From Methanobacteriaceae archaeon UBA349 (GTDB lineage Archaea > Methanobacteriota > Methanobacteria > Methanobacteriales > Methanobacteriaceae), in assembly GCA_002509745.1 (NCBI GenBank), contig DAWK01000115.1:1-7416 (forward strand): a DNA stretch of 7,416 bases, read 5' to 3'. Positions 7,053 through 7,416 of this stretch are shown here, piece by piece. Position 1 is the first letter of the stretch. Each line of letters opens with the position of its first letter. Below the pieces are notes generated by a model. That model had not been told where the DNA came from and did no database searches. It worked only from the letters and a program-made list of their open reading frames with translations. Both the position numbers and the translations under genes were made by a program.

Positions 7053-7205
7053 GGGATCCTGCACTGGCAGCAAATCTTTGATAAGAATAAATCTGATTTT
7101 ATTTATAGAATAAATCAAAAAATAGGCCATAAAGACCTGGAAAAGTTTAAATCCATTTTATCTAAAACCATAGATTCCATAAAACAAAATGGATTAACTC
7201 AATAA
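7026..7205 (+). pseudogene. Start-less 3' remnant of a truncated gene (possibly a MarR-like regulator)
   Basis: On the plus strand 59 codons are open from just after a TGA at 7023 to a TAA at 7203, with no ATG, GTG or TTG start in frame. The translation looks like real protein: ILHWQQIFDKNKSDF, then an amphipathic segment IGHKDLEKFKSILSKTIDSI and the end KQNGLTQ. Such a pair of C-terminal helices recalls the dimerisation tail of MarR-family regulators, but the DNA-binding part is missing and the family call is weak. The remnant is divergent from hsdR and begins within about 25 bp of the hsdR TATA box, which fits an insertion that removed the gene's 5' part. A T-rich hairpin about 40 nt after its stop is its likely terminator. 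Confidence 0.5.
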
Positions 7206-7241
7206 GCAGGCCTAAATCAAGTAAATTACTACTATTTTTAA

Positions 7242-7267
7242 AAAATAAAAAATTCTTTTTTTATTTT
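7242..7267 (+). terminator. T-tract hairpin downstream of the gene remnant
   Basis: AAAATAAAAAA (7242-7252) pairs perfectly with TTTTTTATTTT (7257-7267) around a 4-base loop, giving a T-rich run on the plus strand. Archaeal termination depends mainly on such T-runs, and the site lies shortly after the remnant's stop codon. The stem is only A-T pairs, so the hairpin itself may matter little. Confidence 0.5.
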
Positions 7268-7326
7268 AGTTTAAGTTTAGAACAATAATTAAAATTAGTT
7301 TTCAATACTAGAATAAAAAACAATCC

Positions 7327-7346
7327 TTATACATAAAAATGTATAA
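7327..7346. repeat. Inverted repeat in the right-hand intergenic region
   Basis: TTATACAT and ATGTATAA are perfect 8-bp arms around AAAA. An outer pair, AATCCTT (7322-7328) and AAGGATT (7356-7362), overlaps it and encloses it. CTTATAAAGG at 7350-7359 could be a TATA box on either strand. This may be the control region of a gene beyond the right edge; no gene is seen in 7206-7416. Confidence 0.35.
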
Positions 7347-7416
7347 CTGCTTATAAAGGATTATACTTTTTTGTGAGCATTAATTGATATTGCCTCTAGA
7401 AAATAAAATAAAAAGA

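Noticed and set aside
7036..7113. 25-codon ATG frame on the plus strand upstream of hsdR
   Set aside because: It overlaps the more protein-like remnant frame, has no ribosome site or promoter in position, and its translation shows no fold-like pattern.
1..7416. CRISPR arrays, tRNA or rRNA genes, insertion sequences
   Set aside because: I saw no regularly spaced repeats, cloverleaf with CCA-end context, transposase or terminal inverted repeats flanking a direct duplication.

Overview
The window holds most of a Type I restriction-modification (hsd) locus. All intact genes lie on the minus strand, in the transcription order hsdR, a ribbon-helix-helix (RHH) regulator gene, a Zn-site/PD-(D/E)XK putative nuclease gene, hsdS, hsdM. 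hsdM runs off the left edge. The host is probably an AT-rich archaeon, and a Methanobacterium-like methanogen is my best guess. The reasons are archaeal-type TATA boxes about 26-29 nt before the hsdR and RHH start codons with no Shine-Dalgarno sequence (leaderless genes), a GGTGAT ribosome site before a TTG start, and a T-rich terminator. Genus is inferred from style only; no 16S or other marker is present.

Layout from right to left: 7206-7416 is AT-rich intergenic DNA with a T-tract hairpin and a second inverted repeat. 7026-7205 (+) is the start-less 3' end of an older gene, apparently cut off where the hsd island begins. 6998-7005 is the hsdR TATA box. 4244-6973 is hsdR, complete, with nuclease, helicase and C-terminal domains. 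4179-4243 is a short gap with a perfect 9-bp inverted repeat next to a second TATA box. 3789-4178 is the RHH gene. 2520-3776 is the unfamiliar 418-residue gene. 1348-2499 is hsdS with two target-recognition domains. 1-1354 is hsdM without its last few dozen codons.

HsdM and HsdS should form the methyltransferase, and HsdR should add ATP-dependent translocation and cleavage of unmodified DNA. The unusual part is the two-gene insert between hsdR and hsdS-hsdM. It brings its own promoter and a candidate operator, which splits the locus into an hsdR unit and an rhh-nuclease-hsdS-hsdM unit. The RHH protein could therefore set the methylation/restriction balance, and the 418-residue protein could be a second nuclease defence nested in the operon. 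That combined role is inference; the domains, spacing and promoter elements are seen in the sequence. No stretch longer than 300 bases lacks a gene or gene remnant.
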